From Trichodesmium sp. MAG_R02 (GTDB lineage: Bacteria > Cyanobacteriota > Cyanobacteriia > Cyanobacteriales > Microcoleaceae), in the NCBI GenBank assembly GCA_023356605.1, contig JAKQYE010000014.1, forward strand, positions 1 through 46,665: a stretch of DNA of 46,665 bases, in the 5' to 3' direction. The notes beneath the pieces are model-generated. The model searched no databases. It worked only from the letters and a program-made list of their open reading frames with translations, and was not told the origin of the DNA. This document shows positions 21,240-29,155 of the stretch, in pieces (positions within the stretch are counted from its first letter, which is position 1; the number at the start of each line of letters is the position of its first letter). Position numbers and translations under genes: made by a program.

Positions 21240-21845
21240 TTAAAGTTTGGATGCAACATTTTTTAGTTCTTGAACAATTTCCTTATTTTTGTCGTTCCTT
21301 GAACCATATAATCTAGCTGAAAATACTGTGATTATTTCTAACAGATCAGTAGCTAAATCTTCTTCAACAATTGAGTTTTCTGAATTATTAATTATTACTA
21401 CTTCTACTCCAAATTGCTCACAAAGGGAGAATATTAAATCAGAACCTAACCTGAGTAATTGATCTTTGTGAGATAATACCAAACGTTCAACTTGGTAAGT
21501 AGTTATTAACTTAAGTAGCTTAACTAAGCCTTTTTTTCGGTAATTTATACCAGAGCCTAGGTCGGAAATTATTTCGTAGCTCCAACCACGGTTTGTACAA
21601 TAAACTTCTAGCATCAGAATTTGGCGTTCTAGCTCTGTTTTCTGGTCGCGACTACTGACTCTAGCATAAGCAATAGTAAGACTTGCATCACTTTTCTGGT
21701 TAAGTAAATCATTTACTTGATAACGGCGATGCCCACCAACTGTGCGTTCAGAAGTAATTTTGCCTTGTGCTTCCCATCTACGAAGGGTGTTTGAACTCAC
21801 TCCCAATAAATCGGCAGCCTCTTGTATACTTAATAAACTACTCAT
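21240..21845 (-). CDS. IS607-family serine recombinase TnpA, probably inactive
   Basis: This 201-residue protein has a MerR-like helix-turn-helix (LSIQEAADLLGVSSNTLRRW and GGHRRY, residues 5-42) followed by a serine-recombinase catalytic domain. The nucleophile is S64 in YARVSSRDQ. Where the family has HKDRLxR, this protein has HKDQLLRL, so Q129 replaces the first active-site arginine (R68 of gamma-delta resolvase). A single CGA to CAA change explains it. The C-terminus is present. IS607 normally carries tnpB directly behind tnpA; here it is missing, so the element is solitary and the recombinase is probably impaired. Family call is secure; loss of activity is inference. Confidence 0.92.
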   Translation of the reverse strand: MSSLLSIQEAADLLGVSSNTLRRWEAQGKITSERTVGGHRRYQVNDLLNQKSDASLTIAYARVSSRDQKTELERQILMLEVYCTNRGWSYEIISDLGSGINYRKKGLVKLLKLITTYQVERLVLSHKDQLLRLGSDLIFSLCEQFGVEVVIINNSENSIVEEDLATDLLEIITVFSARLYGSRNDKNKEIVQELKNVASKL

Positions 21846-21999
21846 ACTGCTACAATATTGCTATACCTGTGTAAGTTTAGATAACTATAGTCAATTTTTT
21901 TTTCAATGTCAAGTCTCCTCCAGAAATCTACGTACATAAGGCCCGATTTCTATCTCGACCCTTTCCTTCGGAAGAGTGGGGGATTTTTCGCCGGGGGAG

Positions 22000-22095
22000 T
22001 TATAGTTATTTCATTTAATAATGAAACATTTTTCCCTTTGAATTCTTTTCATAGCAAAAAAAAGCTGGTCTCAATCTCAAGTCAAATGACTATAA
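22000..22095. repeat. Miniature element, TATAGT family (MITE-2)
   Basis: Ends are TTATAGTTATTT and AAATGACTATAA. The interior TTGAATTCTTTTCATAGCAA and CTGGTCTCAATCTCAAGT is related to the MITE-2 copies at 9427 and 31168, but diverged. Confidence 0.6.
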
Positions 22096-22193
22096 AGGCT
22101 ATGCCATTTTACCCCACTTATTTATTTTACCATGAGGCAATGATTGTCCTAGTGTTTGTTAGTTATGATAAAGGTGGTAAAACGAACGGATCC

Positions 22194-22353
22194 CTTGTGT
22201 GACTATATTTTTATAAATCATCTTTGGCCATTCATGATAGATTAAGGCAGTATGTAGTCTGGAGTCATTCTGAAAAACTGTGATAAGGTTATCAAATCTT
22301 TGGGTAGTGGAGGATTTGGGGATACCTACTTGGCTTAACACTCAGATTTACCG
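22194..22353 (+). pseudogene. Kinase 5'-end fragment, copy A (leader plus first ~34 codons)
   Basis: It begins with the leader CTTGTGTGACTATATTTTTA, nearly identical to the one at 23743 before the intact kinase gene, and runs through TTGGCCATTC. The start codon is at 22252. Codon 2 is TAG (CAG in the intact gene). The P-loop text TGGAGGATTTGGGGATACCT is still clear. Similarity to the kinase gene stops at GATTTACCG, exactly where the IS200/IS605 left-end text begins. It cannot be translated as a kinase. Confidence 0.85.
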
Positions 22354-22396
22354 AAAATTTGGGTTTAAAGTCTCGCCCATAAGCGGGCGACTTTTT
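22351..22396 (+). mobile_element. IS200/IS605-type left end inserted in kinase fragment A
   Basis: After GATTTAC it reads CGAAAATTTGGGTTTAAAG, then CTCGCCCATAAGCGGGCGA, then CTTTTT, the same left-end hairpin as at 10055-10103. The rest of the element is not visible downstream. Confidence 0.65.
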
Positions 22397-22557
22397 CTCC
22401 TGTCATAGCTGACATTTTCTGGGTGATTTGTTAAACAGTATAATTCTATAATTTGTATTTTAATTGAGTAGATACTGACAATAATCAATATAGTTAAAAT
22501 TAATCTTTTTAGCTCAAATTAATAATAATATTATTCTACAATAATTGGGGTATTTTA

Positions 22558-22844
22558 GGAAAATCTATGGATGGTTAGCCATATATTGTAGAGCTGAAAT
22601 CAACAGGACTTATGAAGGCAAACTCAGAAGCCCGGTTTCTGGTAGATATTTATGTGTTAAAAACAATTATTTACTGTAGAAAACGGTTTTTTTGTGTAAG
22701 TCTTGATTAACTTAAAAAGTCTATCTTTAGTAATAGTTATAATAATTTGGTTGTTCAGGTAATTATTAAAAAAAATATAGCGATCGCTCTCTTTGACCTA
22801 CCCTATATATATACTACCCTCGGGTAAATGCCGAGTTATATTAT
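22558..22844. repeat. Segmental duplication, copy A (partner 22943-23295)
   Basis: Shared blocks with copy B: AATCTATGGATxxTTAGCCA with TATTGTAGAGCTGAAATCAA, then GTTGTTCAGGTAATTxTTAAA, TAGCGATCGCT and the CCCTATATATA stretch. Copy A is interrupted by a MITE-1 at 22604-22705. Confidence 0.75.
22604..22705 (-). repeat. CAGGACTTAC-family miniature element (MITE-1, type A, reversed)
   Basis: Ends are CAGGACTTATG and GTGTAAGTCTTG. Flanks are ATCAA and ATTAA, a 5-bp duplication with one mismatch. It sits inside segmental copy A. Confidence 0.75.
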
Positions 22845-22935
22845 CAGGACTGACCCACGGGCACTACATCCGGCGAGGGCGAATGCCATTAGCCCCTACA
22901 TATAGGGTTTTAAAGGTTGATTTGTGTAAGTCCTG
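22845..22935. repeat. CAGGACTTAC-family miniature element (MITE-1, type C)
   Basis: It runs from CAGGACTGACCC to GTGTAAGTCCTG, with a perfect 5-bp duplication, ATTAT, at 22840-22844 and 22936-22940. The interior GCGAATGCCATTAGCCCCTA is found in related form at 26124-26150. Confidence 0.8.
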
Positions 22936-22942
22936 ATTATTT

Positions 22943-23295
22943 AAAATCTATGGATAATTAGCCATATATTGTAGAGCTGAAATCAACTCATTCATATGTT
23001 AAGTTTCAGCAGGTTTGGTGGTTTCAGGTTTCCGTTTAACACCAAAGATAAAAAATAATTGAAGTCAAAAGTTATCGAGATTTAACAGTGTGGCCAAAAT
23101 CAATAAATTTGGTAGTAAGATGTTATCAGTTTGTTAATTTTTCAACCTAACACCTAATACCTAACACCTAACACCTAATTACTAGTTATAATATTTTTGT
23201 TGTTCAGGTAATTCTTAAAAAATCATAGCGATCGCTATATTTGACATACCCTATATATAGTTTCCTTAAGTAAATATTGAATTATATCATTTCAG
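22943..23295. repeat. Segmental duplication, copy B (partner 22558-22844)
   Basis: Carries the same outer blocks as copy A. Instead of a MITE-1 it carries the heptamer-tailed element at 22998-23179. Confidence 0.75.
22998..23179 (-). repeat. Heptamer-tailed dispersed element (copies at 45748-46365)
   Basis: The reverse complement matches the two copies near 46 kb: GTTTGTTAATTTTTCAACC, GATGTTATCAGT, GTGGCCAAAATCAATAAATT and AGTTATCGAGATTTAA. It ends in an array of CCTAACA-type heptamers (about 23142-23176). Confidence 0.85.
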
Positions 23296-23341
23296 CCCCC
23301 TTATCTATTTTCCCATGGAGCAATAGGTGTGGTAGTTCACG

Positions 23342-23552
23342 GAGGACTTACCCAAAGAAACCCGGCTTCTACAGTAACAGGACTTACCCAAAGAAACCCG
23401 GCTTCTACAGTAAATCATTGTTTTTAACACATAAATATCTACCAGAAACCAGGTTTCTCAGTTTCCCTGGGTAACTCCTGAGTAAATCATTGTTTTTAAC
23501 ACATAAATATCTACCAGAAACCTGGTTTCTCAGTTTCCCTGGGTAAGTCCTG
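23342..23552 (+). repeat. Compound MITE-1 (type A) array
   Basis: There are two left ends (23342 and 23378) and two right ends (GGTAACTCCTGA near 23471-23482, GGTAAGTCCTG ending at 23552). The internal block AAATCATTGTTTTTAACACA is repeated, so this is a head-to-tail partial duplication of one element. Its right end abuts kinase fragment B at the position of the start codon. Confidence 0.75.
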
Positions 23553-23555
23553 AAC

Positions 23556-23725
23556 CAGTCTGGAACAACCCTGAAAAACCATTATAAAATCATCAAATCT
23601 TTGGTTAGTTGAGGATTTGGGGATACCTACTTAGCTCAAGATTCAGATTTACCACCTATCACCAAAAACCTCAGACCCCAATATTTTATATCATCCCAGA
23701 AACTTATTTGAAAGAGAAGCAGGTA
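23556..23725 (+). pseudogene. Kinase 5'-end fragment, copy B
   Basis: It matches the intact gene from codon 2 (CAGTCTGGAACAACCCTGAA) to about codon 66. The start codon is replaced by MITE-1 sequence. TTGGTTAGTTGA gives a stop within the P-loop. About 28 bases that would encode the VVKH lysine segment are deleted. The leader of the intact gene begins 17 bases after the fragment ends. Confidence 0.85.
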
Positions 23726-23822
23726 TAAAATAAAAAGATGTCTTGTGTGACTATATTTTTATGAATTATCAGACAAGGCCATGATTTTCATATTTTGGCC
23801 ATTCGTTATAGATTAAAGCACT

Positions 23823-25688
23823 ATGCAGTCTGGAACAACCCTGAAAAACCGTTATAAAATCATCAAATCTTTGGGCAGTGGAGGATTTGGGGATACCTAT
23901 TTAGCTGAAGATTCAGATTTACCGGGAAACCCTAAATGTGTGGTTAAACATCTATCACCAAAAAGCTCAGACCCCACTGTTTTATATTATGCCAGAAGGT
24001 TATTTGAAAGAGAGGCAGAGACTTTATACAAGTTAGGTAGTGACTCAGACCAAATACCTAGATTGTTGGCCCATTTCCGAGAAGTAAGGGAGTTTTACTT
24101 AGTACAAGAATATATAGAAGGGCAAGATATAAGCTGGGAACTGACACCGGGGAAAAAATTAACTGAGTCTGATACTATTGCTTTACTCAAAGGAATATTA
24201 GAGGCATTAGTGGTGGCTCATGAAAATAATATAATTCACCGAGATATTAAACCACAAAATTTGATGCGTCGTCGGTTAGATAATAAGGTGATATTGATAG
24301 ACTTTGGGGCGGTAAAAGAAATAAGCACATTGACTGTTACCCAACAAGGTGCAACAACTTTAACTGTTGCAGTGGGAACTCCTGGTTATATCCCGAGCGA
24401 ACAAAGTAATGGTAAACCAAAGTTAAGTAGCGATATATATGCAGTGGGGATGGTGGGAATAAAAGCACTGACAGGAAAGGACCCACAAAATTTACCAACA
24501 GACCCAAATACGGGAAATATAATCTGGCAAAATGAAGCGCAAGTAAGTAACCATCTGGCAAATGTATTGGATAATATGGTGCGCGACCATTTTTCTGAAC
24601 GTTATAAAAATGCGATGGAAGCATTGGAAGCATTAAATATTAAAAGTCCAGGTATATTAAAATTAGGTAATAAAAGTAGAAGAGGAATATTGATATTAGC
24701 AGGTCTAGCAGGAAGTGGGTTTGTGGGAGCACTATTAAATGAAAGATTTAAATCATCTCCAGAAAAGATTTCTGGTTCTGAGCCAATACAAAAAACACTA
24801 CCTAGGGAAAATATTTTAACACCCCAACCAACACCATCACCAACTCCTCCACCACGACCAAAAATTCCAGTTCAGATATTTACTACGGTGAGAGTTAACC
24901 GCAGAGGAGAAATAATAAGTCGCACTCGAGCTCAAGCAGAAGTAATAACAGAAAATATTGGTAATGGAGTGTCTCTAGAAATGGTAAAAATTCCCGGAGG
25001 TAGATTTATTATGGGGTCTCCAGAGACGGAAGCAAAGAGAAGAGATAATGAAGGTCCGCAACATTCTGTAGATGTGCCAGAATTTTTCATGGGGAAGTAT
25101 GCAGTGACTCAGGCGCAATGGCAAGCAGTTATGGGAAATAATCCTTCTAAGTTTAAAGGTGCAAGTCGTCCTGTGGAAAGGGTAAGTTGGAATGACGCGA
25201 CAGCATTTTGTCAGAAACTTTCACAAATAACAGGAAAAAAATATAGTTTACCCAGTGAGAGTCAATGGGAATATGCTTGTCGAGCCGGAACAACAACACC
25301 ATTTTATTTTGGAGAAACTATAACGTCTGAGTTAGTTAACTATGGTGGCAGCTCTACTTATGCTGATGCTCCGAAAGGAATATATAGAGAAGAAACAACA
25401 AATGTGGGAATTTTTCCACCCAATGCTTTTGGTTTATATGATATGCACGGGAATGTCTGGGAGTGGTGTCAGGATGTTAGGCATGATGATTATAATGGAG
25501 CACCTACTGATGGTAGTGCTTGGGAAACTGGAGGTGACAGTAGTAGAAGAGTCCTTCGTGGCGGCTCCTGGTACTTCAATCCTTTGGGGTGTCGCTCTGC
25601 GAACCGCATCTTCTATTACTCGGACGAGTTGGACTTCGACGATATTGGTTTTCGTCTTGTGAGTTTCCCCCCCAGGACTCCTGAATAG
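23823..25688 (+). CDS. Ser/Thr protein kinase with C-terminal FGE-sulfatase-like domain; candidate DGR target
   Basis: This 621-residue protein has an N-terminal Hanks-type kinase domain: P-loop LGSGGFGDTYLA (17-28), lysine K42, HRDIKPQN (139-146, catalytic D141) and DFG (160-162). One membrane segment follows at about 286-306 (ILILAGLAGSGFVGALL), then a proline-rich linker. The C-terminal SUMF1/FGE-sulfatase fold starts at about 375 (MVKIPGGRFIMGSPE) and continues through YAVTQAQWQAVMG, LPSESQWEYACRAGT, MHGNVWEWCQD and VLRGGSW. It lacks the CxxxxC pair of true formylglycine-generating enzymes, so it probably serves as a binding or sensing domain in a C-type-lectin-like fold. The last 45 codons differ sharply in base use (see the variable region). 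Two broken 5' copies lie upstream. A leader from 23742 is shared with copy A. Confidence 0.93.
   Translation: MQSGTTLKNRYKIIKSLGSGGFGDTYLAEDSDLPGNPKCVVKHLSPKSSDPTVLYYARRLFEREAETLYKLGSDSDQIPRLLAHFREVREFYLVQEYIEGQDISWELTPGKKLTESDTIALLKGILEALVVAHENNIIHRDIKPQNLMRRRLDNKVILIDFGAVKEISTLTVTQQGATTLTVAVGTPGYIPSEQSNGKPKLSSDIYAVGMVGIKALTGKDPQNLPTDPNTGNIIWQNEAQVSNHLANVLDNMVRDHFSERYKNAMEALEALNIKSPGILKLGNKSRRGILILAGLAGSGFVGALLNERFKSSPEKISGSEPIQKTLPRENILTPQPTPSPTPPPRPKIPVQIFTTVRVNRRGEIISRTRAQAEVITENIGNGVSLEMVKIPGGRFIMGSPETEAKRRDNEGPQHSVDVPEFFMGKYAVTQAQWQAVMGNNPSKFKGASRPVERVSWNDATAFCQKLSQITGKKYSLPSESQWEYACRAGTTTPFYFGETITSELVNYGGSSTYADAPKGIYREETTNVGIFPPNAFGLYDMHGNVWEWCQDVRHDDYNGAPTDGSAWETGGDSSRRVLRGGSWYFNPLGCRSANRIFYYSDELDFDDIGFRLVSFPPRTPE
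25557..25660 (+). other. Candidate DGR variable region (VR) in the kinase/FGE gene
   Basis: It spans codons 579-613, RGGSWYFNPLGCRSANR to DDIGFRL. Of the 29 codons from 25557 to 25643, 22 end in G or C, whereas upstream codons mostly end in A or T. Positions where FGE-type DGR targets carry Asn-coded (AAC/AAT) template sites read TAC, TTC, ATC, TTC, TAT, TAC, GAC and TTC, as expected if template adenines were replaced in the first two codon bases. The flanking words RGGSW, CRSANR and IGFRLV are unchanged. Known: DGRs diversify such C-terminal lectin-like folds, and one has been reported in Trichodesmium. Inferred: this is one of its targets. Template and reverse transcriptase are not in the window. 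Confidence 0.7.
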
Positions 25689-25725
25689 CCCTTTGCTCTT
25701 TTGCCCTTTTGCCCTTTATTGTTCC

Positions 25726-25755
25726 TTCCCGCTCTGCGGGAAAAAATTTTTTTTT
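25726..25755 (+). terminator. GC hairpin and T-run past the kinase/FGE gene
   Basis: TTCCCGC-TCT-GCGGGAA with A4 then T9, 37 bases past the stop. It is a good intrinsic terminator. DGR targets often carry a hairpin or cruciform just downstream of the variable region, so it may have a second role. It is preceded by CTTTTGCCCTTTTGCCCTTT. Confidence 0.85.
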
Positions 25756-25966
25756 AGACATTGGAAATTATGTAACAAATTATACAAAATACATAGAAAA
25801 AGAGGTGCAGTTGACTAGATATTAAAAGCCCTAGGAATTTCGGGCAAATAGTGTGAGAATAGAATGTGAAAACAGAAAAGAAAGGAAATGACTAAAAATT
25901 ATGTAACGGTACCGGAAGGAAGCCGAATATTGGAGGGTCTGTGCTGAAAGGGTAGAGGATACGGCT

Positions 25967-26508
25967 AAAAACCCAGTAGGTAGGAGGCGTCAGGTTTCAG
26001 GTAGCAGGTGGTGGGGTAGAAATTCAACCCTAGGTCAAAGGTGGGCAAGTCCTGATGAGATGATTTTTCTGGGTTTGCGATCGCGACAGGGAATTTAGAA
26101 TACTGGAGTGTGGGAGAAAATGCCATTGGCCCCTAAATGTGGCGGGCCCAAGTGAATTTGGGCAAGTCCTGATGAGATAGTTTCGATAACTTTGCGATCG
26201 CGGCCGGGAAATTAGTACAATGGTAAGTCAGGCTCTTAAAAACTTAGTAAGTAGGAGGTGTCAGGTTTCAGGTAACAAGTGGTCGAATAGAAATTCAACC
26301 CTAGGTGAAAGGTAGGCAAGTCCTGATGAGATGAATTTTATGATTTTGCGATCGCGACAGGGAATTTAGTATACTCGAGTGTGAGAGAAAATGCCATTGG
26401 CCCCTAAATGTGGCGGGCCCAAGTGAATTTGGGCAAGTCCTGATGAGATAGTTTCGATAACTTTGCGATCGCGACCGGGAATTTAGTACAATGACAAATT
26501 AAGCTGTT
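25967..26508. repeat. Two tandem 271-bp repeats
   Basis: Units 25967-26237 and 26238-26508 are about 90% alike. Each holds AGGAGGxGTCAGGTTTCAGG, GAAATTCAACCCTAGGT, GGCAAGTCCTGATGAGAT twice, two HIP1 octamers, and GAAAATGCCATTGGCCCCTA. The internal GGGCAAGTCCTGAT looks like a decayed MITE-1 right end. No reading frame is conserved between the copies. Confidence 0.9.
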
Positions 26509-26532
26509 ACCCTACTACGAACTTTAATTTAT

Positions 26533-26624
26533 CGTGACTTACCCATGCAGATAAAAATATACACCATCTGTAGAGGTTTAGCGCCGTTAACTCCTACTAG
26601 ATATAGTAGTTCTCCGTAAGTCCT
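26533..26624. repeat. Decayed MITE-1 (type D)
   Basis: It runs from CGTGACTTACCCATG to CTCCGTAAGTCCTC, with the interior AGATATAGTAGTTCTCC shared with 29094-29154. Confidence 0.6.
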
Positions 26625-26763
26625 CTTTACAACTGGTTAAATGATTTTGATGATGTGGCGATCGCTATAGGGAAATTAGTACAATATTACCTCCCCCGCT
26701 AATATAAAAAAACCCCCCTTAACAAAGAAGGCTTCCCACTTCCGGCCCAAAAAAGATTAAAAT

Positions 26764-26866
26764 CAGGACTTACCCAGGCAAACTGACAAACCCGGTTTCT
26801 CCTAGATATTTATGTGTTAAAAACAATGACTTACCGTAGAAACCCGGTTTCTTTGCGTAAGTGCTG
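26764..26866 (-). repeat. MITE-1 (type A) overlapping the 3' end of the secreted-protein gene
   Basis: Ends are CAGGACTTACCC and GCGTAAGTGCTG. Flanks are AAAAT and AAAAA, a 5-bp duplication with one mismatch. It encodes the last 11 residues and the stop of the neighbouring gene on the minus strand. Confidence 0.85.
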
Positions 26867-28654
26867 AAAAAATAAAATTGCATTTATTCTGTCTGAGGAA
26901 CTGTAGAAAACAGGCCAGCTATCTATATCTATCTGCTTACCATTTATGATACCATTTGGTATAGATTTATCCATATTATAAGTCATCGTTATTTCATCAC
27001 CTAGAAAGCTTTTATAACTTAAACTTCCAAGACTACCCCATTGACTATCATCTATTCTATCTTCATCTTCTAAGACATTCTTTAAACTTTCAAAATCAGG
27101 AAAATCTACAACCTTTGCTATATCAGTAATCCAAGCAATTCTGTTTCCGTGAGCAGCTATAAACTGAGAATTATGGTACTTTTTAGAGACAGGAGATTTA
27201 ACTTCAATGCGATCGCCCCAAGGCCTTGCACATAGCCAAATATTTTTTAGTCGCCAAATGTACCAAGACTTATACTTTATAGGTTCACCGTAGTATTTTG
27301 GCAAGACCAAATTAGATTGAGGACTTACTCCCATCTTTAAATCCTTGTCATTGAGTATCAATTGATAAATTACAGCACCTTTCTCCTGAACATATTGGTC
27401 ACCAGGACTACGACCAGTTGCTTGAGGCCCATGGTATATTCCACCTAAACTAATAACATCATTATTATCCTCATTTCTAACAACCAATTTATAAGTTGCA
27501 TATTGTGCATTAATAGTCCCTTTAACCTGGTATTGACGACCAGAAGTTAATAAAGTTCCTAAACTGTAGTGATCAGTCAAATAAAAAGTCTCAAGAAATT
27601 TTTTCCCTTTAAAATAACTGTAGTAATGAGGGTGACTTGCCTTAAATGAAAAAGGCAACTTCATTTGCTTGAGAGCTAAAGAACTTAAATACCTTGGAGG
27701 TCTATATGTACTTAGGGATGGAGCTAATGCTAATCGGATTTTAGATATAGACATTTTTTCTGAGGCCTTAATTCCATCTCCCCACCACATCCAGGCCACC
27801 GTAGTTAGACCACTGTTCCAAGTTTCGCGATCGTAACCTCTACTTTCAACGCCCCCAGCAGTTCCCCAACTTAATCTCAAAGCCATATTAGTAGCATAAT
27901 AGTCTAGAAGATTTTTAGCCAAAAATTTTAACTCTGGTTCCCTAGAAAAATCGTAGAGATTTAATAACCCCCCTATACTGTATCCGTAATAAGTTGATGA
28001 GTGAAACTCCCCTTGTCCGATAGTTAAAAATTTATTGCGCTCACTCAATAGCCATGCTTCAATTGTAGCTTTAGTTGCAGGGTCTTCTATTAGCCAGTTA
28101 GTTCCATCCATTAAAGCTAGACCAGAGGAACGTTGCATAAACATATGATTTTCAGTACCAGTATCTGCCCATGCTAAAACTTTAGGTAATCGTAATTGAT
28201 CCTTGTAAGAATTGAGTAACTGTGTATGCATTTTGTCTCTAAACAAGAAGAAAATACGAATATCAAGATAACTACGAAAATGATAGGGAACTGGTTTATA
28301 TTCGTCTAGCTCTAACATGATTTTCCAGAGCCTTTCAGTACTCTCATCTTGTCCATATGAGGTATCTTGTAAACTTAATCTAGCTAAAATCACTGGCAGT
28401 AGAAATTTATGAGGATCTTCGATATTCCTTTCCTTCCACCATTGATTTAAGGATTCTATATTCAAAGATGCTATTTTTTTACGGACCAGGAAACTACGTT
28501 GTTTGAAAAGGTCTAATTTTGCATCATTTTTATTAGGAGAAGTAGATAAAGAAGTAGAAGGAGTATAGGAAAGAGCAAGTAAGGGTTTGTTTCCTCCGAC
28601 AAATATAAGCAAACCAGAAATAATTAGAAAAGTTAATTTATTAAGGTATTTCAT
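26831..28654 (-). CDS. Secreted protein of unknown function, possibly polysaccharide-lyase-like
   Basis: This 607-residue protein has a signal peptide (KYLNK then LTFLIISGLLIFVGG, cleavage near residues 27-30). I do not recognise the family with certainty. The helical first half with ENHMFMQRSSGLALMDG (about 165-181), STYYGYSIGGLLNLYDF (about 219-235) and GGVESRGYDRETWNSGLT, followed by a beta-rich second half, recalls the layout of alginate/heparin/chondroitin lyases, where N, H and Y residues are catalytic. This is an inference from layout only. The C-terminal residues QHLRKETGFLR and the stop are encoded by a MITE-1, so the original C-terminus was probably different. It stands alone and no other carbohydrate genes are nearby. 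Confidence 0.8.
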   Translation of the reverse strand: MKYLNKLTFLIISGLLIFVGGNKPLLALSYTPSTSLSTSPNKNDAKLDLFKQRSFLVRKKIASLNIESLNQWWKERNIEDPHKFLLPVILARLSLQDTSYGQDESTERLWKIMLELDEYKPVPYHFRSYLDIRIFFLFRDKMHTQLLNSYKDQLRLPKVLAWADTGTENHMFMQRSSGLALMDGTNWLIEDPATKATIEAWLLSERNKFLTIGQGEFHSSTYYGYSIGGLLNLYDFSREPELKFLAKNLLDYYATNMALRLSWGTAGGVESRGYDRETWNSGLTTVAWMWWGDGIKASEKMSISKIRLALAPSLSTYRPPRYLSSLALKQMKLPFSFKASHPHYYSYFKGKKFLETFYLTDHYSLGTLLTSGRQYQVKGTINAQYATYKLVVRNEDNNDVISLGGIYHGPQATGRSPGDQYVQEKGAVIYQLILNDKDLKMGVSPQSNLVLPKYYGEPIKYKSWYIWRLKNIWLCARPWGDRIEVKSPVSKKYHNSQFIAAHGNRIAWITDIAKVVDFPDFESLKNVLEDEDRIDDSQWGSLGSLSYKSFLGDEITMTYNMDKSIPNGIINGKQIDIDSWPVFYSSSDRINAILFFQHLRKETGFLR

Positions 28655-28777
28655 AGACTACTTGTATTTCTCTCATCAAAACATAGTAAATGGACAAAAT
28701 TTGGACTAAAACAGAGAGGAATAGACCATTTGGGGTGAGTCTAATGCGATCGTTAAATCTTGAAAATCTTAAATTTT

Positions 28778-28880
28778 CAGGACTTATGTAGGCCAATAGA
28801 GAAACTAGGTTTCTCCTAGATATTTATGTGTTAAAAACAATGATTTACTGTAGAAACCGGGTCGCTTTGCGTAAGTCCTG
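28778..28880 (-). repeat. MITE-1 (type A) upstream of the secreted-protein gene
   Basis: It runs from CAGGACTTATGTAGG to GCGTAAGTCCTG, 103 bp. Flanking pentamers (ATTTT, TTCCT) do not match, so this copy may be old or rearranged. Confidence 0.75.
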
Positions 28881-29093
28881 TTCCTTGTTCAGTTTTCCAT
28901 ATTGATCCATAGATGATTTTTCTGATGTAGCGATCGCTCTTCAAAATTTAGTACAATAGCACCTCGGGTTCTTGCCCTACTAAGAACTTGAATTTATGAC
29001 TAATTACATAATTTTTCTACCGTAGCGATCGTCATGGGGAAATTCCTCCAATAGTAGTTCCGGCTCTTACACTATTATGAAACTTGAATTTAT

Positions 29094-29154
29094 CAGGACT
29101 TACCCATGTAGATAAAAATATAAACCTAGATATAGTAGTTCTCCGTAAGTCCTG
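29094..29154. repeat. Short MITE-1 (type D), 61 bp
   Basis: CAGGACTTACCCATGTAG to CTCCGTAAGTCCTG. It is the shortest member in the window and shares its interior with 26533-26624. Confidence 0.7.
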
Positions 29155-29155
29155 A

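Noticed and set aside
25557-25688. Template repeat or reverse transcriptase of the DGR within the window
   Set aside because: No second copy of the variable-region text and no reverse-transcriptase motif (YxDD) in any plausible frame were seen; the system would act in trans.
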